From an uncultured Campylobacter sp. (GTDB taxonomy: Bacteria > Campylobacterota > Campylobacteria > Campylobacterales > Campylobacteraceae), in NCBI RefSeq assembly GCF_938030685.1, contig NZ_CALHHX010000053.1, positions 1-12,313 on the forward strand: DNA of 12,313 nucleotides, written 5' to 3'. Positions 1-6,637 of this stretch are shown here, in pieces. How positions within the stretch are numbered: position 1 is the stretch's first letter; the number at the start of each line of letters is the position of its first letter. The notes under the pieces are model-generated. The model was not told where the DNA came from, ran no database searches, and worked only from the letters and a program-made list of their open reading frames with translations. Position numbers and translations under genes: made by a program.

Positions 1-229
1 TAAGCTTTTTGAGTATCGTTAAAATTTTAAAATTGAACGTGAGGATTTGGATTTAATAAAATTTGAGCGGTATTTTTGCTAAAAATTTTTAACTCTTAAA
101 AGATAATTCGGCGCGTCTAGGTCTTTATTAAATTTTGATTTCATACGAGGCTATCTTCTAAACGTTTATCGCGTAACTGCTTATAAAATTCTTGCTTTAC
201 GTCTAAAACCTGCTCCTTACTCCTTTGAT
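1..229. other. AT-rich left edge with coding-like minus-strand debris
   Basis: No complete gene is visible. On the minus strand, directly after the stop of the 222-residue membrane protein, another frame stays open to a TGA at about 142-144. It reads like protein in its last part (ending ...KQLRDKRLEDSLV). Two purine-rich AAGGAG-like strings lie near 213-226, but no usable start codon follows them. A second tiny frame begins at an ATG at 144-142, overlapping that TGA as ATGA, and reads 21 codons. This could be the end of a frameshifted C-terminus, a decayed neighbour, or chance. Confidence 0.3.
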
Positions 230-898
230 TTATATAAAAATTTGCGGCCGGATTTTGTCTAAATTTTTTCCCGTTTTTAGCAGAAAATAGGTTTTCAGTT
301 CCTTGTATTCGTTGCTTGTTAAAATCGAGACGTCGATAATAAAATGCTTATCAAAGATGATCAAACTATCGCCGCTTAGCATATCCAGTCTGAGCCCCAG
401 CCCGTTTACCAATCTAAAAATAAGTAGCGGGAGTATGCCGAGCCCAAATGCTATCGGTACCACGAATGGGGCGATAGCGTAACCTTTAAAGTAAAAAACG
501 GCGGACATTAAAACGAAGTAGATCATAACGACGCAAAATCCAAACTTTTTTGTAGCGATCAGTGATTGAAATTCGGAAGGCCCGAAGGTTCGTTTTATTC
601 CTAATATATTTGATAATTTTATTTCGAATAGGACTAAATTTTTCTTCGTAGAAAAATACTCTATGGCGGAATTTTTAAATTTAATATAGCAGCTTCCGAA
701 CTCTTTTGGGCGTTCATTTAGCTCTCCTGGATGTGGTGGTCTGTATGGTGCAAAATGTGAAAGAAAGTCCAAAATAAATACAATCGGCAGATATAGCTTT
801 ATCATCTCTATTGCGTTGTCTTTGATGATTATCGGATATTTGTCGTAGTCCCTAGTCTCTTTTTTCCTTAGCGCAGCACCGGCTTTAAATTTATCCAA
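230..898 (-). CDS. Unrecognised integral membrane protein (222 aa)
   Basis: I do not recognise a family. The protein has a polar, basic N-terminus, a hydrophobic segment at about residues 32-50, a soluble stretch at about 51-117 with a PPHPGE turn, and two close membrane segments at about 118-137 and 141-164. A cytosolic-looking C-terminal part of about 55 residues follows (...EYKELKTYFLLKTGKNLDKIRP). The start used is a TTG (898-896) preceded by AAAGAG at a reasonable distance. The first in-frame ATG is at residue 32 and would cut into the first membrane segment. The frame is open further upstream to a TGA near 930 but has no better start. An alternative frame stays open past the stop, so a frameshifted C-terminus is possible. 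The gene is monocistronic as far as can be seen. Confidence 0.6.
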   Translation of the reverse strand: MDKFKAGAALRKKETRDYDKYPIIIKDNAIEMIKLYLPIVFILDFLSHFAPYRPPHPGELNERPKEFGSCYIKFKNSAIEYFSTKKNLVLFEIKLSNILGIKRTFGPSEFQSLIATKKFGFCVVMIYFVLMSAVFYFKGYAIAPFVVPIAFGLGILPLLIFRLVNGLGLRLDMLSGDSLIIFDKHFIIDVSILTSNEYKELKTYFLLKTGKNLDKIRPQIFI

Positions 899-1192
899 AT
901 TTAGCTCTTTATAAATAGAATTTCAAAGTGTTTTATATGCTCTCAAATAGGGCGGTAGCGCGCAAGTGCGGCGGATAGTAGATTACCCGCCGCAGTACAG
1001 CTCGAAAATCTGCAGTCTACAAAATACATAGCTTACAACATTATGCCGCGCTATCGGCTCATAAAATTTAGCCCGCCAAAATCTCGCTGCGTCGCGGGCT
1101 GATAAAATCACTGCTCTCGCAAACGCAGCGTAATGCTCGCAAAAGTAAAATCCGCGGCTTGCAAAATCAAGCCGCGGCATTCAAAGGCGAGT
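899..1192. other. Intergenic region with GC-hook/AAAAT motifs and a terminator
   Basis: About 290 bases between the membrane-protein gene and the BON-LysM gene. It holds the hairpin terminator at its right end. Several irregular units pair a GC-rich string with AAAAT (for example near 1010, 1060, 1080, 1105, 1145 and 1162), resembling in style the degenerate repeats at 3071-3551. A 65-codon minus-strand frame crosses it but looks spurious, because it includes the terminator hairpin and has no ribosome binding site. Confidence 0.4.
1144..1177 (-). terminator. Rho-independent terminator of the BON-LysM gene
   Basis: A perfect 10-bp inverted repeat, CCGCGGCTTG at 1152-1161 and CAAGCCGCGG at 1168-1177, encloses a 6-base loop. 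On the minus strand the stem is followed by ATTTTACTTTT, an interrupted T tract. It begins 16 bases past the stop codon of the gene at 1193-1615, as expected for an intrinsic terminator. Confidence 0.75.
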
Positions 1193-1615
1193 TTAAATTT
1201 TTGGAATTCTGATCTTCTGCCCCGGATAGATGAGGTTTGCGTCCTTGATAACCTCGCGGTTGGCGTCGAAAATAATCTTGTATTTGTTCGCGTCGCCGTA
1301 GAATTTCTTCGCGATTTTAGATAGGTTATCGCCCTTTACGATGGTGTAGTAGTTCTCGGCGCTATCCTCTCTGATGCCCTCGATCTGCACGTTTTTGATG
1401 CCTGCGGTATTGCCCGCGATGAGGGCTGCTTTTTCGAGAGTTTCCTTATCGGCGTTACCGCTGATTTTGACGGTGTCGCCCTGCACCTCGACCTCTAGCC
1501 CCTCTACCGGCGTAGAGCTGAGATTGGTGGCGATCTCGTCTTTTACGGATTTGGCGTCATCGCCTAGACCTAGTAGTTTCTTGCCTGCTTCGGCTACGAA
1601 TGAAAGTAAACCCAT
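1193..1615 (-). CDS. kbp: BON and LysM domain protein, Kbp/YgaU type
   Basis: The 140-residue protein resembles E. coli Kbp (YgaU, 149 aa) along its whole length. It has a short N-terminal lead MGLLSFVAEAGKKLLG, a BON domain at about 22-82 (GDTVKISGNADKETLEKA), and a C-terminal LysM domain at about 88-139 (YYTIVKGDNLSKIAKKFYGD through LIYPGQKIRIP). E. coli Kbp is a soluble protein that binds K+ with high affinity and changes conformation on binding. The same role here is inferred from family membership; cell-wall binding through LysM is the alternative. No signal peptide is evident, which favours a cytoplasmic protein. The ATG start has a strong AAAGGAG about 5 bases upstream. A likely own promoter and a hairpin terminator flank it, so it is probably monocistronic. 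Confidence 0.85.
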   Translation of the reverse strand: MGLLSFVAEAGKKLLGLGDDAKSVKDEIATNLSSTPVEGLEVEVQGDTVKISGNADKETLEKAALIAGNTAGIKNVQIEGIREDSAENYYTIVKGDNLSKIAKKFYGDANKYKIIFDANREVIKDANLIYPGQKIRIPKI

Positions 1616-1643
1616 TGTTTTCTCCTTTGGTTAAAGTGGCAAA

Positions 1644-1649
1644 ATTTTA
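1644..1649 (-). promoter_or_regulatory. Probable -10 element of kbp
   Basis: On the minus strand TAAAAT sits inside a GATAAAATTTT context about 29 bases before the start codon, giving a predicted leader of about 20 bases containing AAAGGAG. No clear -35 is seen, as is usual in Campylobacter sigma-70 promoters. AT-rich strings like this are abundant here, so confidence is limited. Confidence 0.35.
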
Positions 1650-1787
1650 TCTTAAATTTACCAACGATCAGCTTAGGCGCATATCCTTACGGCTCCGACC
1701 TAGCCCAATGTTGCGACCTACCGCGCTCACTCTATGCGCGACGGCAGGTTATTCAGATTTGCAGCGTATGAATTATCAGCGCCGCGA

Positions 1788-2990
1788 CTACGCTAAATTT
1801 TTCGTCAGTAAATTTCTAGCGATCACGGCGCATACGATGCTAAAAACGATGACCGAATATGAGTTGAGATTTAGCCCGCAAAATCCCGCGCTTAGGGCAA
1901 AGGCGCAAAGCGGCGCGTTTAAGTTGATCGCTAAAAAGGCGGCCCCTCCGCAAACCCCCGCTGCGCTTAGGCTAATAGGTAGAATTTCGCCGATCGCAAA
2001 TCCAACGCATAGCCCCAAAACTGCGCCTAGCGCGAAGCTTGGCGTTAGAGTGCCGCCGTATCCGCCGCAGCGAAAGATCATCAGAATGCAAAATGCCTTG
2101 CAAAGCAAGATCGCAAGCAAATACGGGCTAAAGGATGTGGAGTCGAAAGCAAACTGCGCTGCGGAGCGCCCGTTACCTAAAATTTCTGGTACGTATGCGC
2201 CGATCGCCGCGGTAAGTAAAAACGCAAGTGGCAGTGTAAGTGCGATTTTAAGGCTTTTTATGCGCAGCTTTTCGCACAAGCGCACTCCGTCTTGAAAGTA
2301 TTTTGCTGCGACCCCCGTGAGAAGCCCGATTAGAGCCGCTGCGAGTAAATTCTGCGGGGTAGGGGCGAAGTTCGAAACTGCGTAATAAATTTCTTTTGAA
2401 GCTCCGAATTCCGCTGTAGCTGTAGCCACCGCACTAGTGGCAAAGGCGCACAAAATCGCTCGAGTATCGAAGCTTTTAAGTAAAATTTCTAGGCTGAAAA
2501 GCGCGCCCGCTAGCGGGACGTTATATACAGCACCTAGTCCCGCTCCCGCGCCACATGCGACAAATAGCCGAAGCTCGTCTCCGCCGATATTTAAGGCGCG
2601 GCAAATTTTAGCTGCAAACAAGCCACCTAGCTCGCGCGGAGCAGCCTCACTGCCTACCGGTGCGCCCATGGCGATGGCTGCAAGCTGCAAAACCGAGTGG
2701 ATTAAATTTTGCCAAAACGGCGGATTTTGTCCCTCCATCATCGAAGCTACGTTTAAAAAGGGTTTTAGTCTTATCAGCAGAATTCTAATTATAGTTACGA
2801 TTGCGCCGGCTGCGAGGACGCTAAGAAAGCGCCTAAGCGCAGTGGTTTGCTCCGTGATAATGTGAAATTCCTCATCATTATGTCCGAAAGCAAAAGTTTC
2901 AATTTCGTTGATGCCGAAGTTTAAGAGCCCTGCGCAAAGCCCCATTATAACGCCTATCGCAAGGATCGCTAGAAAGAATTTAGTACTCAA
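1788..2990 (-). CDS. ClC-family chloride channel / Cl-/H+ antiporter, divergent
   Basis: A 400-residue polytopic membrane protein with the ClC signature regions in order. GAPVGSEAAPRELGG (about 109-123) corresponds to the G-(K/R)-E-G-P selectivity loop. GAGAGLGAVYNVPLAGALFSLE (148-168) is split here as GAGAGLGAV and YNVPLAGALFSLE, with the usual N-x-P-hxGxhFxxE pattern. GGYGGTLTPSFALGA (about 309-323) corresponds to G-x-F-x-P. The gating glutamate of the first loop is kept (E115 by my alignment), which fits a proton-coupled exchanger or gated channel moving anions across the inner membrane. The loops differ from the textbook motifs (GSEAAP for GREGP, GTLTP for GxFxP), so this is a divergent subgroup. 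There is no C-terminal CBS pair. The start is TTG (2990-2988) with AAAAAGG upstream; the first in-frame ATG (residue 16) lies inside the first membrane helix. Confidence 0.85.
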   Translation of the reverse strand: MSTKFFLAILAIGVIMGLCAGLLNFGINEIETFAFGHNDEEFHIITEQTTALRRFLSVLAAGAIVTIIRILLIRLKPFLNVASMMEGQNPPFWQNLIHSVLQLAAIAMGAPVGSEAAPRELGGLFAAKICRALNIGGDELRLFVACGAGAGLGAVYNVPLAGALFSLEILLKSFDTRAILCAFATSAVATATAEFGASKEIYYAVSNFAPTPQNLLAAALIGLLTGVAAKYFQDGVRLCEKLRIKSLKIALTLPLAFLLTAAIGAYVPEILGNGRSAAQFAFDSTSFSPYLLAILLCKAFCILMIFRCGGYGGTLTPSFALGAVLGLCVGFAIGEILPISLSAAGVCGGAAFLAINLNAPLCAFALSAGFCGLNLNSYSVIVFSIVCAVIARNLLTKNLA

Positions 2991-3013
2991 AATATGCCTT
3001 TTTGAAACGCATA

Positions 3014-3019
3014 ATTATA
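3014..3019 (-). promoter_or_regulatory. Probable -10 element of the ClC gene
   Basis: A perfect TATAAT on the minus strand, within TTATATAATTATG, about 24 bases ahead of the TTG start. The predicted short leader carries AAAAAGG. No consensus -35 is seen. Confidence 0.5.
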
Positions 3020-3070
3020 TAAAATTTTAGCTTTAAAAAATCCTTACCGCGCACATAAAAGCAGCTAAAA

Positions 3071-3551
3071 CGCGAGTAAAATTTAAAACAATGGCTAGGA
3101 ATTTATATCATCTCTGCGAGTAAATTTTGCGCGAAATTCTATGAAGCTTAGGCAGAGGCAGAATTTTATTTACGTTAATTGCGCGAGTAAAATTTACGTA
3201 GATTTTATATCGCGCGTAGAAAATTTAGTAAAATTTCGCATCGCGCGGGAGGATAAAATTCTTTTTAAAATTTCTTGCCGCGAAGGCAGGCGAAATTCTA
3301 CGTAAAATTTAAATATATCCGAGCGGGTAAAATTTTAAATTGAATAAGCGAGAAAATTTTGCAGAGGACACGTGAAATTTCGCGCAGAATTCTAATTTGC
3401 GAAAGAGGGCAAAATTCCGCGTAGAATTCCTATCTGCGTAAGCGGGTGAAATTCGCGTTAAATTCTAAGCCGCGAGGCTAAGCAAAATTATGCGCGGAAT
3501 TTTAATTTGCGTGAGTCATAGAAATTTTACGCCCGCGAATAAATTCGCTTA
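3071..3551. repeat. Degenerate ~37-bp tandem repeat tract
   Basis: The gene-free stretch between the ClC gene and the ribA operon consists of about a dozen diverged units. Each starts with a GC-rich GCGnnAG(CGGG) element, then AAAATT, then often CGCGTAGAATTCTAATTT-like sequence. Unit starts fall near 3071, 3116, 3149, 3181, 3211, 3242, 3279, 3318, 3361, 3399, 3436, 3471 and 3509. Spacing is mostly 30-40 bases, and the last four units are the most regular (37, 35, 38). There are no identical units and no distinct spacers, so it is not a CRISPR array. No frame stays open through it. A small hairpin (GCGAAT/ATTCGC, 3535-3548) at the right end lies just past the stop of the 180-residue gene, but has no T run. 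Confidence 0.6.
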
Positions 3552-3559
3552 GGATTTTG

Positions 3560-4102
3560 CTATTTTTTCCAGATATCGTCATTTTTACCGGCTGCGGGCG
3601 CGCTTAGCTTTTTATCCAGAGCCGAAATTTTATCCGCGAGCTTTTGCGCGCCGCCGAAAATTTCATCTTTTTTCGGAAGCCCGAAGTGAAATTTAGAGCC
3701 CACGCTGTCTCCAATGCTTGCAAGTAGCGATTTGGGCGCATTTGCGATCGCGTCTTTAAAGATCGCCGCATCGATACCGAGCTCGGCTAGACCTTTTAAC
3801 GCCCGCGCAGAGCCGATAAACATCGCGATCTTGGCGTCGAATAAATAATCGTTTGCCAGCTTTTGCGCGGCCGCGGCGGATTTTTTATCCACGATGATGA
3901 AGCGCGCGCCTGCGCCGTTTGCGAGTAAAATTTCATTTACATCATTCGTAATAACGCTAAATTTTTTCTGCGCCTTTTGCGCCGCGGCGATGAGCCTGTC
4001 GTTAAATTTAAATAGCAGATTGTCGTATTTGAAAACTTCATCGCCGTTTTTGATGAGATACAGCGGCTCGTAGGGTACGAGCGCGTGGCCTAGGATGATC
4101 AT
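3560..4102 (-). CDS. Conserved-looking hypothetical protein, last gene of the ribA operon (180 aa)
   Basis: I do not recognise a family. The start chosen is the ATG at 4102-4100, which overlaps the upstream TGA as ATGA and has AAGGGG at good distance. A longer form starting at 4138 would run 36 bases further into the neighbouring gene and is less likely. The protein is soluble-looking and mixed alpha/beta, with an opening MIILGHALVPYEPLYLI, strands at about 48-52 and 67-72 (RFIIVDKK), and an alanine-rich helix at 75-85. AKIAMFIGSARALKGLAELGIDAAIF (90-115, a strand-helix-strand pattern) is followed by a charged C-terminus ending in NDDIWKK. Coupling to rsmG and ribA suggests co-expression, not function. 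Confidence 0.7.
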   Translation of the reverse strand: MIILGHALVPYEPLYLIKNGDEVFKYDNLLFKFNDRLIAAAQKAQKKFSVITNDVNEILLANGAGARFIIVDKKSAAAAQKLANDYLFDAKIAMFIGSARALKGLAELGIDAAIFKDAIANAPKSLLASIGDSVGSKFHFGLPKKDEIFGGAQKLADKISALDKKLSAPAAGKNDDIWKK

Positions 4103-4305
4103 TTGCCGCCCCTTAGTTTGGCTTCGCAGGATTTGCAAAGGCGCTTTTTGTCGCGCAGAGCAAGCTCGTCGCTGCTAAAGTACGTCCCGCACTCGTCGCA
4201 CGCCAAAAGCTCGGTCGCATCATCCTTTTTCTTTATGCGAAATCTAGGCACTATCAAAAAATATATGAGCGCCGCGATAACGGCTATGGCTAGAATTTTT
4301 CCCAT
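4099..4305 (-). CDS. Small membrane-anchored zinc-ribbon protein, PP0621-like
   Basis: A 68-residue protein with one N-terminal membrane segment (about 4-20, ILAIAVIAALIYFLIVP), a basic RFRIKKK stop-transfer stretch, and a zinc-ribbon with two CxxC knuckles: C36/C39 (CDEC) and C57/C60 (CKSC). This arrangement matches the PP0621 family of small proteins of unknown function; that name is from memory of family architecture. Cys pairs facing the cytosol would bind one zinc ion. The ATG shares a base with the rsmG stop (TAATG), and the stop overlaps the next gene (ATGA), indicating translational coupling. Confidence 0.75.
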   Translation of the reverse strand: MGKILAIAVIAALIYFLIVPRFRIKKKDDATELLACDECGTYFSSDELALRDKKRLCKSCEAKLRGGK

Positions 4306-4883
4306 TATTTCACCCCTTTGATCACCAAAAATTTTCTATTTTTCAAAGCGTTTTCGCCGCTAAAAATTTCACAGCGCGCGCTCGTAAATTCCTTGCGGAA
4401 TTCCTCCGCTTCCGCCTCTGCGCCCGAGCCTTTGTAGAGCAAAAACGTAGTGTTTTCGTCGTAAAAGCCGCGGCAAATTTCAATTAAGCTTCGCGCGCTC
4501 ATTAGCGCTCGCGAGCTTATCAGATCGGCGCGCAGCTTTGCGCCGTCTTGCACGCGCTCGGCGTGGATTTTTACGTTAGCTAGAGCGAGGCTAACCTTCG
4601 CGTAGGTTAGAAACGCCGCTTTCTTTTGGTTTGGCTCAAACAGATGCCACTCGCACAGCGGCAGCGCGAGCGCCAAAAATAGCCCGGGAAAGCCCGCTCC
4701 CGAGCCGATGTCGCACGCGATACGCGGATAGCGCGGTATGAAATTCGCTCCGCTTAGGCTGTCGCGCACCACCGCGTCCAAATCGTCGTAATTCGTGAGG
4801 CTATGCACGCGGTTAAATTTTTGCAGGCAGGCTTTAAATTTTGCAACCTGCTCGCCAAAGCTCTCGCCCAGCGTAAGCTTCAC
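4305..4883 (-). CDS. rsmG: 16S rRNA (guanine-527-N7)-methyltransferase RsmG
   Basis: RsmG (GidB) uses S-adenosylmethionine to methylate N7 of G527 in the 530 loop of 16S rRNA. The 192-residue protein is of usual or slightly short length (E. coli 207). It shows the typical N-terminal helix with NRVHSLT at 24-30, a SAM-binding motif CDIGSGAGFPGL at 57-68, an acidic residue after the second strand (FEPNQKK, E83), and SSRAL at 123-127 with the conserved arginine. Loss of this enzyme is a known route to low-level streptomycin resistance in other bacteria; the frame here is intact. Its ATG overlaps the ribA stop (ATGA), and its stop overlaps the next start (TAATG), so it is the second gene of the ribA operon. 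Confidence 0.93.
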   Translation of the reverse strand: MKLTLGESFGEQVAKFKACLQKFNRVHSLTNYDDLDAVVRDSLSGANFIPRYPRIACDIGSGAGFPGLFLALALPLCEWHLFEPNQKKAAFLTYAKVSLALANVKIHAERVQDGAKLRADLISSRALMSARSLIEICRGFYDENTTFLLYKGSGAEAEAEEFRKEFTSARCEIFSGENALKNRKFLVIKGVK

Positions 4884-5440
4884 AGCAGATGCCCCATCTG
4901 CTCTTTTTTGACGCGCAGATAGTTTTCATTAAATTTATTCGGCGTGATGATTATCGGCACGCGCGCGACCACTTCTACCTTTAGATCGTGTAGCTTTTGC
5001 GGATTGTTCGTAAGCAGATTTATGCGCGAAATTCCAAAATGAGCGAGTATGAAATCCACGATCTCGTAGGTGCGCTCGTCCGCTTTGAAGCCTAGCTGAT
5101 GGTTTGCTTCGATCGTATCGAGGCCCTGATCTTGCAGCGCGTAGGCGTTGATTTTATTAAAAAGCCCGATATTGCGCCCCTCTTGACGCAGATAGATCAC
5201 CATGCCGCCATGCTCTTCGATATATTTTAGGCTCGCTTCGAGCTGTTCACCGCAGTCGCACTTTAGGCTGCCGATCGCATCGCCGGTAAGGCACTCCGAG
5301 TGGATACGTACGTTTACGACGCCCTCCAAAGGCTGCTTAAATATTACTAAATGCTCTTTGTTCCCTTGCTTAAACGACTGAACGCGGAAGCTTCCGAAAC
5401 GAGAGGGGAGATTTGCGACCTCTGAAATTTTTATATCCAT
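4880..5440 (-). CDS. ribA: GTP cyclohydrolase II (riboflavin synthesis)
   Basis: RibA opens the imidazole ring of GTP to give 2,5-diamino-6-ribosylamino-4(3H)-pyrimidinone 5'-phosphate, formate and pyrophosphate, the first step to riboflavin. The 186-residue monofunctional form is close to E. coli RibA (196). Zinc ligands are C50, C61 and C63 in SECLTGDAIGSLKCDCGEQL. The substrate and catalytic region YLRQEGRNIGL spans 83-93, and LLTNNPQK lies at 142-149. No RibB domain is fused. The ATG follows ATATCCAT on the opposite strand and has GGAG about 12 bases upstream, somewhat far. It is the first gene of the minus operon and diverges from hemB across a palindrome that may control both. Confidence 0.95.
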   Translation of the reverse strand: MDIKISEVANLPSRFGSFRVQSFKQGNKEHLVIFKQPLEGVVNVRIHSECLTGDAIGSLKCDCGEQLEASLKYIEEHGGMVIYLRQEGRNIGLFNKINAYALQDQGLDTIEANHQLGFKADERTYEIVDFILAHFGISRINLLTNNPQKLHDLKVEVVARVPIIITPNKFNENYLRVKKEQMGHLL

Positions 5441-5456
5441 GCTTAAATTTACTCCG

Positions 5457-5481
5457 ATTGTGATATTATAAATCTCACAAT
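5457..5481. promoter_or_regulatory. Palindromic operator candidate with overlapping divergent -10 elements (ribA / hemB)
   Basis: ATTGTGA (5457-5463) and TCACAAT (5475-5481) are perfect inverted arms separated by 11 bases. Inside, ATT (5465-5467) also pairs with AAT (5471-5473), so 10 of 12 positions around the centre at 5469 are symmetric. The AT-rich core holds TATAAT for ribA on the minus strand (5470-5465) and TATTAT or TATAAA for hemB on the plus strand (5464-5472). A dimeric regulator binding here would block both genes. Short leaders follow on each side: AAGGA at about 5493-5497 before hemB and GGAG at 5455-5452 before ribA. The regulator is unknown; the arms do not match Fur or FNR consensus. 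Confidence 0.6.
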
Positions 5482-5503
5482 TCTAGCTAAAAAAGGAAAA
5501 ATA

Positions 5504-6481
5504 ATGTTTAAACGATTTAGGAGACTACGAATAAATCCCGCGCTTAGGGATCTAGTGCGACAAACCGATCTGCAAACCCGCTTTCTAATCTATCCGCTTT
5601 TTGTCGTGGAAGGAAGCGGCATCAAAAAGGAGATCGCCTCGATGCCCGGCGTATTTCAGATGAGCTTGGATGAAATTTTAAAAGAGTGCGAGGCTCTTTT
5701 GTCGCTAGGACTAGATAAAATTTTACTTTTCGGAATTCCTTCGCTAAAGGACAGCATCGGCTCGGACGCGCTAAGCGAGGACGGCATCATCGCGACTTCG
5801 CTACGCGCGATAAAGGCTAAATTTCCAAATTTGCTCGTCATCACCGATCTATGCTTTTGCGAATACACCGACCACGGGCACTGCGGCATCATCGATCATG
5901 TACATCAGACGGTGGATAACGACGCGACGCTTGAAATTTCGGCGCAGCAGGCGCTCATCCACGCCAAAGCGGGCGCAGATATGATCGCGCCCAGCGGCAT
6001 GATGGACGGCATTATCGCTACCTTGCGAGAGGCGCTCGATCGCGGCGGATTTGAAAATTTACCGATTATGGCGTATTCGACGAAGTTTGCCAGCGGCTAC
6101 TACGGGCCGTTTCGCGACGTAGCAGAATCAGCGCCTAGTTTCGGCGATCGTAGTAGCTACCAGATGGACCCCGCAAATAGATTTGAGGCGATCAACGAAA
6201 GCCTGCAAGACGAGGCGCAGGGAGCGGATATCTTGATGATAAAGCCCGCGCTTGCGTATCTGGATCTAATCAGAGACCTGCGGGAGCGCACGCTGCTGCC
6301 GATCTGCGCGTATAACGTAAGCGGCGAATACGCGCTTTTGCAGGCGGGTAAAAAAGCGGGCGTGATCGATTATGAGCGCGTGATAATGGAGACGATGATA
6401 GGCATAAGGCGCGCCGGCGCGGATATGATCATCACCTATCACGCCAAAGAGATCGCGGAAATTTTAAATTCGCGCAGGTAA
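5504..6481 (+). CDS. hemB: Delta-aminolevulinic acid dehydratase (porphobilinogen synthase)
   Basis: HemB condenses two 5-aminolevulinate molecules into porphobilinogen, the second common step of heme synthesis, in the cytoplasm as an octamer. The 325 residues match the usual length. The metal-binding cysteines are C117, C119 and C127 in TDLCFCEYTDHGHCG, indicating a zinc-type active site. The two Schiff-base lysines are K194 (AYSTKFASGYYGPFRD) and K247 (ILMIKPALAYLD). The ATG has AAAAAAGGA upstream, and its promoter lies inside the palindrome shared with ribA. A 156-base gap with a hairpin and a possible promoter separates it from argF, so it may be its own transcription unit. Confidence 0.97.
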   Translation: MFKRFRRLRINPALRDLVRQTDLQTRFLIYPLFVVEGSGIKKEIASMPGVFQMSLDEILKECEALLSLGLDKILLFGIPSLKDSIGSDALSEDGIIATSLRAIKAKFPNLLVITDLCFCEYTDHGHCGIIDHVHQTVDNDATLEISAQQALIHAKAGADMIAPSGMMDGIIATLREALDRGGFENLPIMAYSTKFASGYYGPFRDVAESAPSFGDRSSYQMDPANRFEAINESLQDEAQGADILMIKPALAYLDLIRDLRERTLLPICAYNVSGEYALLQAGKKAGVIDYERVIMETMIGIRRAGADMIITYHAKEIAEILNSRR

Positions 6482-6545
6482 AATTTTAAAAATTTTGGAA
6501 TTTTAAAATTTCGCAGCAGCAGCGAGACTTGTTTTTGAAATTTGC

Positions 6546-6605
6546 TTCGCGGCACGTAGCGTAAATTTAAAATTTTAAAGCCGAATAAAACGCTACGTAA
6601 GCGAA
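6546..6605 (+). promoter_or_regulatory. Interrupted long-loop hairpin between hemB and argF
   Basis: ACGTAGCGT (6554-6562) pairs perfectly with ACGCTACGT (6590-6598). Outside this, TTCGC (6546-6550) pairs with GCGAA (6601-6605) across a small 3/2 internal loop, giving 14 paired positions. The 27-base loop is AT-rich (AAATTTAAAATTTTAAA). No T run follows on the plus strand, so it is a poor intrinsic terminator. It sits directly upstream of the likely argF -10. It could be an operator, a transcript 3' end, or a processing structure. Confidence 0.4.
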
Positions 6606-6612
6606 AACAGTG

Positions 6613-6618
6613 TAAAAT
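6613..6618 (+). promoter_or_regulatory. Possible -10 element of argF
   Basis: TAAAAT preceded by TG, 19 bases before the argF start codon, leaves a leader of roughly 13 bases with AAGGAG at 6628-6633. No -35 is recognised, and similar AT strings are common in this DNA. Confidence 0.35.
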
Positions 6619-6637
6619 TTAACCAAAAAGGAGCGAT

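Noticed and set aside
983..1180. 65-codon minus-strand frame between the first two genes
   Set aside because: It includes the terminator hairpin of kbp, has no ribosome binding site and no recognisable content.
1600..2295. 231-codon plus-strand frame
   Set aside because: Mostly antisense to the ClC gene, whose frame carries clear family motifs. The peptide is low-complexity (S/P/A/R-rich) and starts inside the kbp ribosome-binding region.
3071..3551. CRISPR array
   Set aside because: The repeated units are contiguous at 30-40 bases, diverged from one another, and there are no unique spacers or cas genes nearby.
4103..4138. Longer start for the 180-residue protein (192 residues from 4138)
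   Set aside because: It would overlap the zinc-ribbon gene by 40 bases with no ribosome binding site, whereas the ATG at 4102 has AAGGGG and a standard ATGA overlap.
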